Shown: positions 12,459-23,654 of the stretch, piece after piece
Layout: each line of letters opens with the position of its first letter
Position numbering within the stretch: the first letter of the stretch is position 1
NCBI GenBank assembly: GCA_025201375.1
Contig: JAIWZP010000002.1
Location: forward strand, 496,001 to 560,000
Length of the DNA: 64,000 bases
Reading direction: 5' to 3'
Source of the DNA: Gongronella butleri
Lineage: Eukaryota > Mucoromycota > Mucoromycetes > Mucorales > Cunninghamellaceae
The notes under the pieces: generated by a model
Database searches by the model: none
What the model was told of the DNA's origin: nothing
Seen by the model: the letters and a program-made list of their open reading frames with translations, nothing else
Translations under genes and position numbers: made by a program

Positions 12459-13833
12459 ATGGCAGAAGCTGGCAATTGGTGTCTTATAGAAAGCGATCCT
12501 GGTAAGACGATGCTCATAGTGAAAAGCGGGCATTGTCGCTGAAATGTCGCTAACCAGATTCATACTGACACGATCTCCCCTTGTTGCAGGCGTTTTTACC
12601 GAACTCATCTCAGGAATGGGTGTGAATGGCGTCCAAGTGGAGGAGCTGTGGAGCCTTGACAGCGAGAGCATGGAGAAGCTCCAGTAAGAAGAGAGAGAAA
12701 AGGGGGAACTAGTATCAATGGAGAAGGACAAGACGCTGATCGATCCTTGCTTTTTGTATCTTTTAGGCCAGTGTATGGCTTGATCTTTCTGTTCAAAGTG
12801 CAACAGGGCGCGCCGGCGGCTCCGACGCCCGACGACGCGCCGCGCGCCATGGACGGCGGTAGCGACCACGTGTTTTTTGCCCAGCAGGTGATTCACAATG
12901 CGTGCGCCACGCAGGCCATTCTGTCCATCCTCATGAACCGCCCAGATATCGATCTTGGTCATGAACTCACCAATTTCAAGGAGTTCACGGCCGACTTTTC
13001 GCCCGACGTAATGCCCGCCCCTATCTACCTTTTATGACACGACGCGTCCAAAATCTCATTTTTTTTTCCTCCTGATTATAGATGAAAGGATTGGCCATCT
13101 CCAACAGCGACCTGATTCGCTCCGTGCACAACAGCTTTGCACGATCCGACCCCTTTGTCAATGAAATGAATGACCCCAATGCCGGCAAAGATGAGGATTT
13201 GTTCCACTTTATCGCATATTTGCCCATCCACGGCGCGCTTTACGAGCTGGACGGCCTGAGTCACGGCCCTGTCAATCTCGGTATGACCTATTTGCCGTTT
13301 GAAAGCTGCAGCTCCTTTTGCTCACACTTTCGATTCCTTTTTTTTAGGGCCCTGCGACGACGATCATTGGACTGACAAGGCAAATGAGGCGATTCAGCAG
13401 CGCATGGCGCGCTACAGTGCTGCGGAGCTGCATTTCAGTCTGATGGCACTGACACGCGACCGCCTGGATACATACCAAGAGCAGCTGGAGGAAATTGACG
13501 CCATGCTCCTGTCGTTGCCCGAAGATGCCGACGAACGCAAGCAATTCAGCCATCAGCGCATGCAAGTCGAGCATGAATTGCACATTGAGCAGGAGAAGCG
13601 CGAACGATGGCATGTAAGTGTGACTGGAAAGCGCCAAGTGAGGGGCTACCTGGAGACTGATCACGCCTCTCCATTTTTTTTTGTTTTTGACGCAGAGAGA
13701 AAACACACTGCGCAAGCACAATTTTATCCCCATGATTTATCAGTTGCTTCGAAGCCTGTCAAAACGGAATCAATTGGAACCTCTGATCACCGAGGCCATT
13801 GAAAAGGGCAAGAAACGACCGTCCAATTCGTAG
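12459..13833 (+). CDS. UCHL5: Ubiquitin carboxyl-terminal hydrolase UCH37/UCHL5
   Basis: Six exons (12459-12501, 12590-12683, 12767-13007, 13082-13280, 13348-13613, 13696-13833) give 326 residues, close to human UCHL5 (329). This C12 cysteine peptidase removes ubiquitin at the proteasome 19S cap or in nuclear INO80. Catalytic residues are visible: Cys92 in HNACATQA, His168 in FHFIAYLP and Asp183 in YELDGL, with the oxyanion Gln in VFFAQQ (~85-86). The C-terminal coiled region (residues 270-326) ends in a short basic tail, as expected for the proteasome-binding ULD part. The start [15 protein letters not shown] matches the family N-terminus. Every junction is phase-consistent. Convergent or overlapping neighbours are absent. 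Confidence 0.96.
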
Positions 13834-14881
13834 AATTCCTTGCTTTTTGTTCACATAAAGTATTGTTTTTTTTTTTTGTTGTTGCTGTTGTTGCACGTCC
13901 TTGGACGCATGGGCCCTGTGAGCGTGAGATTGTAAGACCATCACGGATCGAGACTGTTCTGGAAAAAGAAAAAGGGGTGGGAAAACAAGTTTAATGTGCG
14001 TATTTCGCTTCCTTTCCCTGCCTGCGCCGTTCAATTGCGCGGTATCCCCGGGTTCAATGACGGCAAACGCCCGGAACAGGTTTCGTGGAGTTATCAAGGG
14101 CATCGCAGTGACAATCCGGGGCGATGACGATCGATCAAAGCGCATCAGCAATCGTTTTTCAACACAAAAAGGTGGGTTACACCATGCGCATCCAAGTATA
14201 GGCCAAAAAAAAAAAAAAAAGATCAGCTGGCGCGTCCACAACATAAAAAAAAAAAATGAATCATGTGCTGACGCATGGTCATCGGCCGTCATTTTGAGCA
14301 TTGCGTTTTGGCAAAGTATGCACATCTGATGTGCGATTCAGCGGCCCGGGTTGGATTGCAAGTTTGGTCTTTTTGTCAATAGTCGTCCGAGCGCACGGAA
14401 GTTGCATCGCCGCAGCAAATCGTATCACGTTCAATGATCAAAAATGGATGCTGGTTCCGCTCCACCTTTTTTTTTTTTTTTTTTTCTTGGCCCTTTGATC
14501 TGGCCCATTGTCATTGACCCGGCCCCTTCTCTTTCACACTTTTGCACTTCCTGCCGGCCCCCCTACAGCCTCACTTAGTATCCCTGCTGCGACCAATTGG
14601 CGTGGTTTCAATCGAAACGGCCTTTCTAGTAAAAATGCCACAGATTGTGTGCATATTGCATCATGATGACAATCAGGGGGCCTAGGAGACGGAGATGAAA
14701 ATTCGCAGCGGGTAAAGGTTTACAGAAAAAAAACAGGGCATCCGCCCGATTGGCCTGAGCTCCCTAATTTTTCTTTTTCTTTTTTTCGACTATTTTCTGA
14801 GCCAGCCAGCCTTGCCCCTTTCTTTCTTCTTTCTTCTTTCTTTACCCTCTTTTTTTCACGAATACCTCTTTAGACTGCACT
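13834..14881. other. Intergenic between UCHL5 and MFS transporter
   Basis: No gene recognised. Holds A-runs near 14205-14220 and 14246-14256, a T-run near 14467-14485, and pyrimidine-rich sequence (TTTCTTC repeats) at 14760-14850 just before the next start codon, like a fungal core promoter. Confidence 0.5.
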
Positions 14882-15226
14882 ATGGGAGAAAAAGGCCAAC
14901 TTCCCTACCGGCAATTGTTTATTATATGCGCTTGTCGCTTTGCTGTGAGTCTTTGTCGCTGACTGCGGCAACCTTCCACACTTGTCCCCTGCCTTGTCAA
15001 AGTTGTTGACACTTTTTTTTCTTCTTTTGTTCTAGGAACCAATATGCTTTACTGTGATTTTCCCTTTTATCGTGCAGGTTTGTGATTTTTTTACGCTGCC
15101 ATGACTCTTGGCTCACCTGCTTTTCCATGATAGATGGTACGAGACTTTCATATCTCCAAGGAAGAGGACGTCGGCTACTATGTTGGCTTTATTACGGCGT
15201 CTTTTGCCTTTTGTCAGCTCTTGACA

Positions 15227-15261
<35 letters not shown>

Positions 15262-17219
15262 AAAAACAAAGAGTGTCCGATGACTGACCAAGGCTGATTT
15301 CCCTGTTGACCCTCTTTTATTTGTTCTGCAGGCATCCATTGGGGCAGTCTATCCGACAGAATTGGCCGGCGACCCGTCATCATAATGGGCATGTGCGGAA
15401 CAATCATCTCCATCCTGCTCTTTGGTCTTTCGAAATCGTACATGTGGGCCCTGCTCTCTCGCAGTCTCTGTGGTCTGCTCAATGGCAACGTGGGCGTCCT
15501 AAAGTAAGCGCAAAAGAGACCCAAAAAAAAAAAAAAAATAGAGCGGATGCTGATTTCATGTGCTTGGAATCCTGTTTTAGATCGATGATGGCGGAATTGA
15601 CATTGGATGTGCCCGCGGACCAGCGCGCACGAGCCTTTTCCCTGCTGCCTTTGATGTATGGTCTAGGCTCGATCATTGGACCTAGCCTTGGTGTAAGTCC
15701 ATGACAAGGAAAATGAGAAAAAAAGGATGAAATGGCGCCATTTGTGTGCAAAAGATGGGGAAAGGATAGAGTTGATCAAAGTTTGCAAAGGTTTTTTTAG
15801 CTTTTTCATCGCGCTTATGATACCTTTTTTTTAGGGTTTCTTGTCCCACCCCGTCACCTCATTTCCAAACGTGTTCGACAATCGCGGGGCATTGACCGAT
15901 TTTTTGTTGGCCTACCCCTACTTTTTGCCTTGCTTCATCTCTGCAGCGATTTGCTCTGTGGGCTGGGTCTTCGGCATTTTCTATTTGGAGGAGACGCTTG
16001 GCGGTCTCGAAGCTCAAAAGCAGCTCAAGCAGCAAAAGAAGCAAATGAACGCGCACCCGCAGGAACAGCCACTCCTGCAGCAGCACGAACACACAGACGA
16101 TACCACCACGGGCGGCGGATACCATACCTTTGATCAACAAGAAGCTCCCAAGCCCATCATCGAGAGCCCACCGACCCTGCGCGAAGCATTGACACCTGCC
16201 GTCTTGGCCATTTCGCTTTCCTACGCCATTTATGCATATCAGGTGGTCTTTTATGATGGTGCGTCACAAAAAAAAAAAAAAAAAAAAGCTTTTTCATCCC
16301 ATCCAATGGATGATGCGCCACGTGACAATCATGATCGCTGCCCATGCTCATCCACTTTTTTTTTTTTTGTTGTTGGCTTTTGTAGAGTTGTTTCCTATTT
16401 GGACTGCGAGCAGCCGCGCGTTGGGCGGTCTGGGCTTTGTGTCGGATGAAATTGGCACCGCCTTGGCATACACGGGGATCATGACGCTGATCACGCAATT
16501 GCTGATTTTGCCGGGCTTGGTGAAGCGCTTTGGTCTTGTGCGCCTGTATCGCTTTGTGCTGATCGTTTTGATCTTTGTCTATTTCATCCAAGGCTTCATC
16601 CGCGTGCTGTACGACGTGCCGGATCTTGAAGGCCACGTTGGCACAAAAACCTGGGTCTGGGTCGGGCTCATTCTCGTGCTCACACTAAAGACCATGTGCC
16701 AAACGATCGCATTCACGGATTGCACCCTGCTCGTCAACAATTGCGCGCCACTCCGCAGCCTCGGCGCCATCAATGGCTTTTCGCAATGTAAAAAAAAAAA
16801 GAAAAAAGCGCAAGAAAAAAGCGCAAGAAAAATTGACAATTCCTTCTTTGATTTCGATGCAGGTTGTGCTAGTCTGATGCGTACGCTCGGCCCTGCCTCT
16901 TGTGGCATCATGTGGTCCCAGTAAGTCCTTGATTTCTTCTTTTTTTCGCTTGTTTTTCTCAAATTACGCGCCAATTGACACATGTCATTTCTTTTTTCTT
17001 CTCTACAGATCTGTGGCGGCTACGTGGCTCCCATTCCAGGTGCGCTCGCACATCACTTGGACATTCCTTTCGCTCATTGGCTTGGTTACATTCTGGACGG
17101 CTCAGCGCCTGGACCCCAAGCATTATGAGCGCGACCAATTAGACGATTACATCGAGGCACAATCTGACGACGACGCCAACAGTCACAGCAGCAGCGATAC
17201 CGCCGTGCATCGAGTGTAA
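14882..17219 (+). CDS. Major facilitator superfamily transporter (zinc-induced-facilitator-like)
   Basis: Nine exons: 14882-14944, 15036-15077, 15134-15227, 15332-15503, 15581-15692, 15835-16258, 16386-16787, 16863-16920 and 17009-17219; 1,578 nt, 525 residues, in frame throughout. MFS motif A WGSLSDRIGRRPV lies between TM2 and TM3, preceded by GYYVGFITASFAFCQ. A hydrophilic Gln/His-containing central loop (after LEETLGG) separates the two six-helix halves. GVANG-type second-half motifs are replaced by QCCASLMRTLGPA. Overall order resembles the ZIF1/YCR023C group of 12-TM transporters; the substrate is not readable from sequence. Three introns carry A-runs of 17-30 near the donor (for example GT followed by A30 at 15230-15259). 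The acidic Ser-rich C-tail is cytoplasmic by prediction. Confidence 0.9.
15230..15259. repeat. A30 homopolymer directly at a 5' splice site
   Basis: Starts at the third base of intron 3 of the MFS gene, so the donor reads GT followed by thirty A. The flanking exons join in frame, which argues that the intron is real and spliced. Confidence 0.85.
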
Positions 17220-17880
17220 AATAACCAATTGCATTTGTACCAGTTTTTCATTTTTACACCAAATTCACACCCTCTCCATGTTTTCCCCTTTTTCTTCCCC
17301 TTTCTTTGCATATCCTAACAACATTAAAGAAATAATGGGTTCACCTGAGTCGATGGTTCGGACCACACGGAACTTGGGAGGACGCATGAGCCCAATGTTG
17401 GCCATGTCGCGTGCTTTTAGCATGCGCTGAATGGAATTTTGAAATCTGGATTTTTCATGGATGACATTTTTTGGTTGGTTGAAACAAAAATATTTCGCGC
17501 AGTTTAACCGTGTGTATTCGAATATGTAAATAATCACAAGAAAGATCGCGCTCCTCGTAATCTACGGCGCGTTCAATTTTATGCTCGTTTTCAACGTATT
17601 GAAAAGCGCATATCGTGCATTTTTGTCCAAAAAATGATGCACACAAAAGAAGTATTGGATGATTTTCTTCTTGAAAATGTCAACCATGTGGCTCCAACGC
17701 AAATCTTCAGCGATTGAAATGCGCTTGCAGCAAATTCCTCTTGTGACGTGAATTTCCATTTACCCATCCTCTCTGTGAGGCATTTTTATTCATTTCACTG
17801 TGGCACCTTGTGCATGTAGAGCGACGGGTCGCCAAGACCGTACATATAATCGCTCATTTTAGAGCAATTGGTCGCCGGTT
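17220..17880. other. Region 3' of the MFS gene, uncertain minus-strand frame
   Basis: A 90-codon minus frame (17537-17265) contains RMLKARDMANIGLMRPPKFR, which reads like real protein but has no relative I recognise. Its 3' end lies 46 bp from the end of the convergent MFS gene. I would not call it a gene without transcript data. Confidence 0.3.
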
Positions 17881-18340
17881 TTATTCGGGCAAGGTAAACA
17901 TGCACAAGCATTCCATAAGCGTAATCGACTTGTTGCCGCCCTTTGCTGTAGTGTCTTTGCGCAGGCCAAAGTACCAAGTACCGGTTGTCGGGCGTTTGCT
18001 ATGCCTGTGCCACTCGTAATAACATTGATCCGTCGTTAAACCTGCTTTTGGCGATGTCGCGACAATATTGAACGTGTTGCTATCGGCCTTGATACTCTGG
18101 TACGAGACGCACACGCCATCCGTCTCGTACGGACAGACGTATTCAGTGCCCCACATCAGAGCGCCCCCAAAATGGATTCCAGAGTGAGAGCCCCCCTGGC
18201 GCGTATGATATTTCCTTCACTGAGATCGCAATGGGTTGAGCTGCAGGTTGCTGAGAACAAGCCGGCTCCTTGCAACGGATCCTCTGATTGGCATCAAACC
18301 ATGTGACAACGAGGTTTGCACTGTGTTTGCCAGTAAAAAT
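17881..18340 (-). pseudogene. Small protein gene, apparently frameshifted
   Basis: The minus strand carries two plausible coding blocks in different frames. The upstream block (~18330-18170) includes NLVVTWFDANQRIRC, KEPACSQQPAAQPIAI and ISYAPGG; the downstream block (18156-17881) includes MWGTEYVCPYETDGVCVSYQ, TTDQCYYEWH and GTWYFGLRK, then stops just before an AATAAA-like signal. The switch between frames falls at a run of six G (18193-18198), where a one-base change would join the blocks. Cysteines and aromatic residues suggest a small extracellular-type domain. No family is recognised. A missed intron is the alternative. Confidence 0.35.
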
Positions 18341-19029
18341 GGAATAAAAAATGCGGGTTACCTTGCTCAACTTCGTGCAATGAAGAAATAAGATATTTCT
18401 TTGACAGCCTCTAACTCTACAAAACCACGTCGTGACGCGCTTGCCGTTGGATGATTTGGCAAGTCATGAGTAAGATGCATCAATTGCATTAGCGGAAGAC
18501 GCGTCCATTGCATATGTGGCGCGAGAATTCACGCGTCGAAAAATCGCCAAAACTATGGCCTAAATTTGTTTGTGAACAATTGTTTGGCACTGCTCAATTC
18601 ATAATCAAGTCTAAGAAAATTTTGACGAATTCTGCCTTTTTGTGTTTCACAGCTCCCGTCGCCCATAGAAAAAAGCAAAAGGACTGATTTCAAAAAAATT
18701 ATTTTGCAATCCACGTCCTGCCTGCTACTGCGCTGCGCGCTGCCGCCCAGATTTTTTTTTTTACCACATGGCGCGCATCTATCTTTCTCTGTGGCATTGT
18801 CACGTGCTCCGAGTATTTCTCATTTTTGAAGCGGAATGCAAGCGTGACGATGATTTTTTCTGTTCAAAAGTATTCATTATGACTTTTTATTGTATTACAT
18901 ATTTGGAAAAAAAGAAGTACGGGCTATGTGCAAAATGCTCTACAATTGAGATACGAGAGATGGAAAAGGGAATTGGGGGATTGAAAAGAGAAAACGAGCA
19001 TGAAAAAAAAAAAAAAATAAAACATGCAT
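18341..19029. other. Intergenic
   Basis: AT-rich with short A- and T-runs; no gene or repeat identified apart from weak likeness to the CAGTAAAAATGGAATAAAAA section of the dispersed repeat near 18330. Confidence 0.4.
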
Positions 19030-19893
19030 CTATAGGATGATGCATTTCTTCTTTTTTGCCTTTTTTGCCGTCTCTGAAGCGGTGACATTTGCTCTGTCTG
19101 CAGCACTTTGTGCGCCTGTGCCTGCGCTCTTTGTGGCGTCGGAGGCTTGCTGGGCGGCATTGGAAGCGGTCGCAGAGACCTTATCCTTTGCGACCGTTGC
19201 CTGTTGGGCGACGGTGTCCTTTGCAGCGGCCACAGCGCCGGCGGCCTTATCCTTTGCGGCCACAGCTTGTTGCGACAGGTTGTCGGCGGTAGTGGATGTG
19301 GTTGTCTGGGCATTGGACGCGGTTTGATTGGTGGTGTCTGCTGCTTTGGGAGCGACATCCTTGGACGTATCGACGGATTGCTTGACCTTGGCATTCGCGG
19401 CGGCGACACCGGCACCAATGGCACCAGCGCCGGCGGCAGCAGCACCACTGGCAGCAGCAACGGCGCCGGCAGGAGCGGCAGGCGGGGCTTGATCCGACGA
19501 CGTGGCGGTGGTATCCTTGGGGAGCGTCTCGGGCTTGGCAACCTCTTGCTGAGCGGTCGTGGTCGTGGTCGCGGCAGCAGGCACGGCCGAGGCGGCCTTG
19601 CTGGCTTGCAATGCATTGTTGTCCTTGACAATCTGATCTACATCCAGACTGTGCGAGGAGACAACGGATGAAATGGCCGATTGAACGCCGGGATCATCGA
19701 CGGGCGAAGTAACCGCCGCGTTATCAGTCGCAACAGCAGCTACAGGTGCCGCCGCCGCCGCAAGAGGCGCGCTGCTGGTCGTCGTGGTCGTGGTCGCAGA
19801 CGTGGGACTCGTCACGTCAGGCGCAGGCGTCGACGCGCCGCTGCTTTGAGGGGTCTTCTTCTTGTTCTTGTTGCCGCCTTTCTTTTTAGCCAT
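19030..19893 (-). CDS. Ala/Thr/Lys-rich LEA-like protein with C-terminal CaaX box
   Basis: Intronless, 287 residues. It opens with a basic MAKKKGGNKNKKK stretch, continues with low-complexity Ala/Thr/Pro sequence (to ~residue 180), then has amphipathic repeats of the type AAKDK..A and VAKDKV (residues ~195-275) that resemble group 3 LEA proteins or other lipid-surface helices. It ends KKAKKKKCIIL. A terminal Cys-aliphatic-aliphatic-Leu box is the standard signal for geranylgeranylation, and the preceding lysines would strengthen membrane binding. Membrane or lipid-surface anchoring and a stress-protective role are inferences; no enzymatic motif is visible. Alanine-rich composition could make any similarity superficial, but the polybasic-plus-CaaX end is clear. 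Confidence 0.75.
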   Translation of the reverse strand: MAKKKGGNKNKKKTPQSSGASTPAPDVTSPTSATTTTTTSSAPLAAAAAPVAAVATDNAAVTSPVDDPGVQSAISSVVSSHSLDVDQIVKDNNALQASKAASAVPAAATTTTTAQQEVAKPETLPKDTTATSSDQAPPAAPAGAVAAASGAAAAGAGAIGAGVAAANAKVKQSVDTSKDVAPKAADTTNQTASNAQTTTSTTADNLSQQAVAAKDKAAGAVAAAKDTVAQQATVAKDKVSATASNAAQQASDATKSAGTGAQSAADRANVTASETAKKAKKKKCIIL

Positions 19894-20563
19894 GATGGAT
19901 TGGAGTTATGAAAAAAAATAAGGAATTGGAATGGAAAAAGAGAAAAAAAAAAGAAAAAAGGAAAGAAACATCAATCAGCATGGGGATCTGAGACTTTTAT
20001 TTGCGAGCAACTGACATCAGCAAAGATCCACGTCTTGGTCCAAGAAAAAAAAAAAAAAAAAAACTCCGAGGTGTTTAACTTGGGCTTGCATGATGAAATG
20101 TCCGACTCTAATACATTCCATTGGCCAGGTTTGATGCCTAAAATACGATGGTGCACTAAAACATAAAAGTTCTGGGACCCTTGTCAAAATAGAGCCTTCG
20201 GGAATTGGCCAAATGGAGCTCATGACGTTGACGCAGCAAAATCCCATTGCGAACATGTGATATTTTTAAGGAATTGACGCGCTCCCCGGGGGTACACACA
20301 GGGCATGAGACGCAAAAACGCAACATGCACACCCGTGACGCGTGCTCACGTGACGTCGTGCCTATTGTCCTTTTTGCGTAGGCTCGTTGACGCGTCCAGG
20401 CGGCAGTGCCTTAACAGAAAAAGACCAGCAGGAGATCTAATGTTCTTTTTTTTTTCATGAAATTTTTATTTTTAGAAATCATGATTCTTGGCCACGCCGC
20501 GCCCTCCCCCTTGAGACATTGGGCGCCGCTTTTGTTGGCGGCGGACGGCGGACATATGCGGGT
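19894..20563. other. Intergenic between two minus-strand genes
   Basis: Promoter region of the LEA-like gene and 3' region of the kinase gene. Contains an A-run near 20044-20062. No gene seen. Confidence 0.5.
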
Positions 20564-20914
20564 CTACAATGGCGCCACATGTTGCTTGTTTGGGTATGGC
20601 TGGTGGAGCAAATGTGGCAGAACATGAAGATCAAGATATTGTAGCGCGAAATTCATGTTGAATAGCTCTGAAGAGGGACGTGCCGCCTTTTCGTGCTCAT
20701 GGTCTTGCAATTGATGCTCAATCTTGGCAAACACTTGGTCAATCTTGCCGTACGCGTGAATGAGGTCTGTTGAAAAAAAAAAGTGGGACGCGTGTCAGCA
20801 ACCCAAAAAAATAAGAAAGGGCGTCAAGCTTGCTTACGTAGGGGAAATGTCTGTCGCAGCTGGAGCAGCGAGTCGTAATTGTTTCTAAAAATGTGGTATC
20901 GCTCGCGAATCAGC

Positions 20915-20945
<31 letters not shown>

Positions 20946-22123
20946 AGAAAGAAAGGAGGATGAGATACCATTTGAGGATGCAAACGTGGTGAATGGAGCG
21001 CGTACCTGCTCATCAAAATCGGTGGCGCGTTCTTCTTGCATCTGTCCCTGGCCTGTTTGCTTGACCACCTTGTTGTGTTCGCGTATCTGGCGGCCACGGA
21101 TGAGCTGGCGCTCAATGGACGTGGCTTCATCCACGTACAAAACGCACAAACGGATGTTGGCTTGTCTAGAATGAAATTTGGGTGAACCTTTGTGCTTTTT
21201 TTCACTTTAGCGAGCTCAATTGAGCAACTTACGGGTAACGCCAGTGCATGGAAGTAGTTGAAAATTGGCGACTTAGATCCTGCCACTTTTCTTGCAAGAA
21301 ACAGAGCATTTGGGCCTGGATTTCTGTGCGTGGAAAGCCGTCGATCAAGACGCCCGAATCTGCATTGGGTGACAGCAGCACGGCATGAAGTAAAAGCTCA
21401 AAGACATAGCCGTCAGAAATAAGCAATCCTTGGTTTTTGAGCCGCTGGCACTCGGGACTCGTTAAAAGTGACGATACGCCAATGGGCGGGTTCTTGATTT
21501 GCCGCATTTGCATGATGGACGGTGTCAATGTGCCTTTGCCAGCTCTATGGAAAAAAAAGTCAGCCATTGAGCACGTTTTGACCAAAAAGGGGCCGCGTTT
21601 TACCCTGGGGCGCCCATGAGAAAGAGCAATTCTTTGGGAAAGCGCATGTTTTCAAGGCCATAGTGGCGCTCGACGTTGTTCCAAGCTTGCTGGAAGATGT
21701 CGCGCGCATCTTGTGCATCCATTGCATATCTAGTCATTGATAGACAAGTGAGTAACACGTATAAAAAAGCGCTACAGTATTATTTGTGCAAAATTACCTT
21801 TTTGAATGCTCGTTGTCGTCGATTTCCTGGGCGACCGAGACTGAGACGCGTCAAAAAAAAAAAAAGTCAATGAGGTTCGTCGGCACGTGCAGCGAGCAAA
21901 AAAAAAAAAAAAAAAAAAGTGACAAATGTTTACCATTTGCATAGCTGGCCATGGAACGCGATAGAAATTGACGTCGTTGGTGGTGCGATGCGCGCTGCCA
22001 TGAAAGCAGGGCGGTGCGGCATTGGTATTGATAAGCCAATTCGTGTCGGCAGAGCTGATGCGTCCCGGAAAAGGCGCGATATTTTGGCATTGTGCGAATC
22101 AGGGAGGTGAGGGATGTTGTCAT
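20564..22123 (-). CDS. Adenylate kinase-like P-loop nucleotide kinase, predicted mitochondrial
   Basis: Seven exons: 22123-21934, 21840-21798, 21729-21604, 21544-21233, 21165-21006, 20913-20838 and 20766-20564; 1,110 nt, 369 residues, every junction in phase. Residues 1-60 are Arg/Ser-rich with no acidic residues until the first Glu (TSLTSLIRTMPKYRAFSG..., RRQFLSRS), as in a mitochondrial presequence. The P-loop MGAPGAGKGT is split by intron 3, and DGFPRTEIQAQ is the adenylate-kinase NMP/LID hallmark. The C-terminal ~140 residues after LCVLYVDEATSIERQLIRG are unlike short adenylate kinases and contain charged helices. Reaction expected: phosphate transfer between NTP and NMP; substrate preference is not readable. 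Intron 2 contains a TACAGTA motif (21773-21779). The family assignment is firm, the compartment is inferred. Confidence 0.88.
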
Positions 22124-22206
22124 GATTGTTTTGTGAAGTGAAAAAGAAGTGCAATGAAAAAAAGCGATTGGAACAATGGGCATTTTCGTGGGCGTTGCTT
22201 TCGTTT

Positions 22207-22214
22207 TATATATA
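22207..22214 (-). promoter_or_regulatory. TATA box candidate for the adenylate kinase-like gene
   Basis: TATATATA, 84-91 bp upstream of the start codon. The motif is palindromic, so it could also serve the other strand, where no gene begins nearby. Confidence 0.4.
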
Positions 22215-22792
22215 GCTCGAGGAGAGGGCGATACACTCACGTCGGTGACAGTCGGAAGCCCAGGCTTGCATGAATCTTGGGTATTTTTTAAGAGGGGGGC
22301 ACCGTGGACCAATCACAAGCGCGCTGTTCAATTAAATAGGTGTATCTTTTTTACGCGTTTCCCAGGATGAGCTGATTATATCTCTCTAAAAGAGGATAAT
22401 CACCCTTTTTCCGTTGCCTGCGCCGCTGGTTGGTTCCTGTCTCCATTGCCATGGCCCTCGATGATGGGTTTGCCACGAGGAGCGATTCGCGTGCTTGCCT
22501 CCATGGAAAGAAAAAGAGATAGGGCAAGGCCCGTCGATGGCAATGATCCGACATTTGACTATCTTGACATGTGTCATTTGATCTTTTTCTGCAATCCATG
22601 CGCCTGTGATTATCATGAACGGCGTTGAACGCGCCCAATTCCGAGGAATTGGGCTCAAGGGCTTCTTCGATTTAAAAAAAAAAAATGGGCGGGATTGCTC
22701 CAAGCGCAATGATCAAAAGCAAAAAGTCCGGCCCGGACCCCGATTTTGGCTTTTTCGACCTCTCTTTCCTTTTCAATTCCTCACTTTTTGCC
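22215..22792. other. Intergenic between divergent genes
   Basis: Upstream region shared by the kinase gene (-) and the next plus-strand gene. No gene or repeat recognised. Confidence 0.5.
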
Positions 22793-23625
22793 ATGGCCCC
22801 CCCTCTACCAGCCAACACGCAGGTGTCCAAGCGGGCCGAGATCTTTGAAAATGACGAACAAGTGGCTGTTGACGAGGAAGAGGTGATGAAATACAATGCT
22901 ATGGTGGGTCTGGTGGTTGGCAACGACGCGGAAAGCCAGCAAGAGAGCAACGACGACGACGACGAACAAGGTAAGACAAAGAAAAGAAAAGAAATGACAG
23001 GCCAAATTGACTCCATTTTTTTTTTGTTGCAGATGACGAGCCGGCGCAGGATGAGGGTTACAGCTTTCGATTGTTTTCGACGAGCACGGTCAGCAAGGTG
23101 TCGATCAAGGAGAAGGATGAGGCGGCGGACTTGAACGAGCTTGCGCAGGCGGTGGCTGCCCAGCAATCGATTGAACAGGACGAGGATGACCCTGTGTGGC
23201 GCGATTTGGTGGCTGCGTCCGCAATTGATTACACGACCATCATGGAACAATCCAAGCAGCCGTATCGTGCGTCTGCGTACCCCGGCCGCCTCATCCATAT
23301 ACCCGCCATTGACAAGAAGGACGACGAAAAGGCAAAAAAGAAGCAGCGCAAGAGCAAGAAAAGGCGCGATTTCGAAAAAGCCGTGCGTCAAGGCAAGATC
23401 CGCGTCCAGCCCAACATGCGCGACCCTGCGACACCCCACGGCTGGCCAGGTTACCCAGGCAATCGCACGCCATGCGCCATCATCAGCATGAAAAAGCCAT
23501 TTGCTCGCGCGCCGTTCAAAAAGGGCCCACCGCACCACGCTGCCGCGTCGCATCATCATCACGGCCCAGCCAAATCTTTCCACCAACGTCCACGACCCCA
23601 GGGTCCCCCTCGTCATCGATCATAG
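22793..23625 (+). CDS. Conserved fungal protein of unknown function (YSFRLFS-type)
   Basis: Exons 22793-22970 and 23033-23625 give 256 residues. The protein is acidic up to residue ~70, then has the block GYSFRLFSTSTVSKV, a charged middle, a Lys-rich segment (KKKQRKSKKRRDFEKAVRQG) and a His/Pro-rich C-terminus ending in RPQGPPRHRS. From memory the YSFRLF block resembles the fungal DUF2011 family, which I cannot verify here. The basic segment could act as a nuclear or nucleolar signal. Function unknown. The start is the first Met after a stop and sits in a good context (GCCATGG). Confidence 0.8.
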
Positions 23626-23648
23626 CATTTTTTTTCTTTGCATCTCAT

Positions 23649-23654
23649 AATAAA
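23649..23654 (+). terminator. Poly(A) signal AATAAA
   Basis: AATAAA 24 bp after the stop codon of the preceding gene. Confidence 0.4.
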
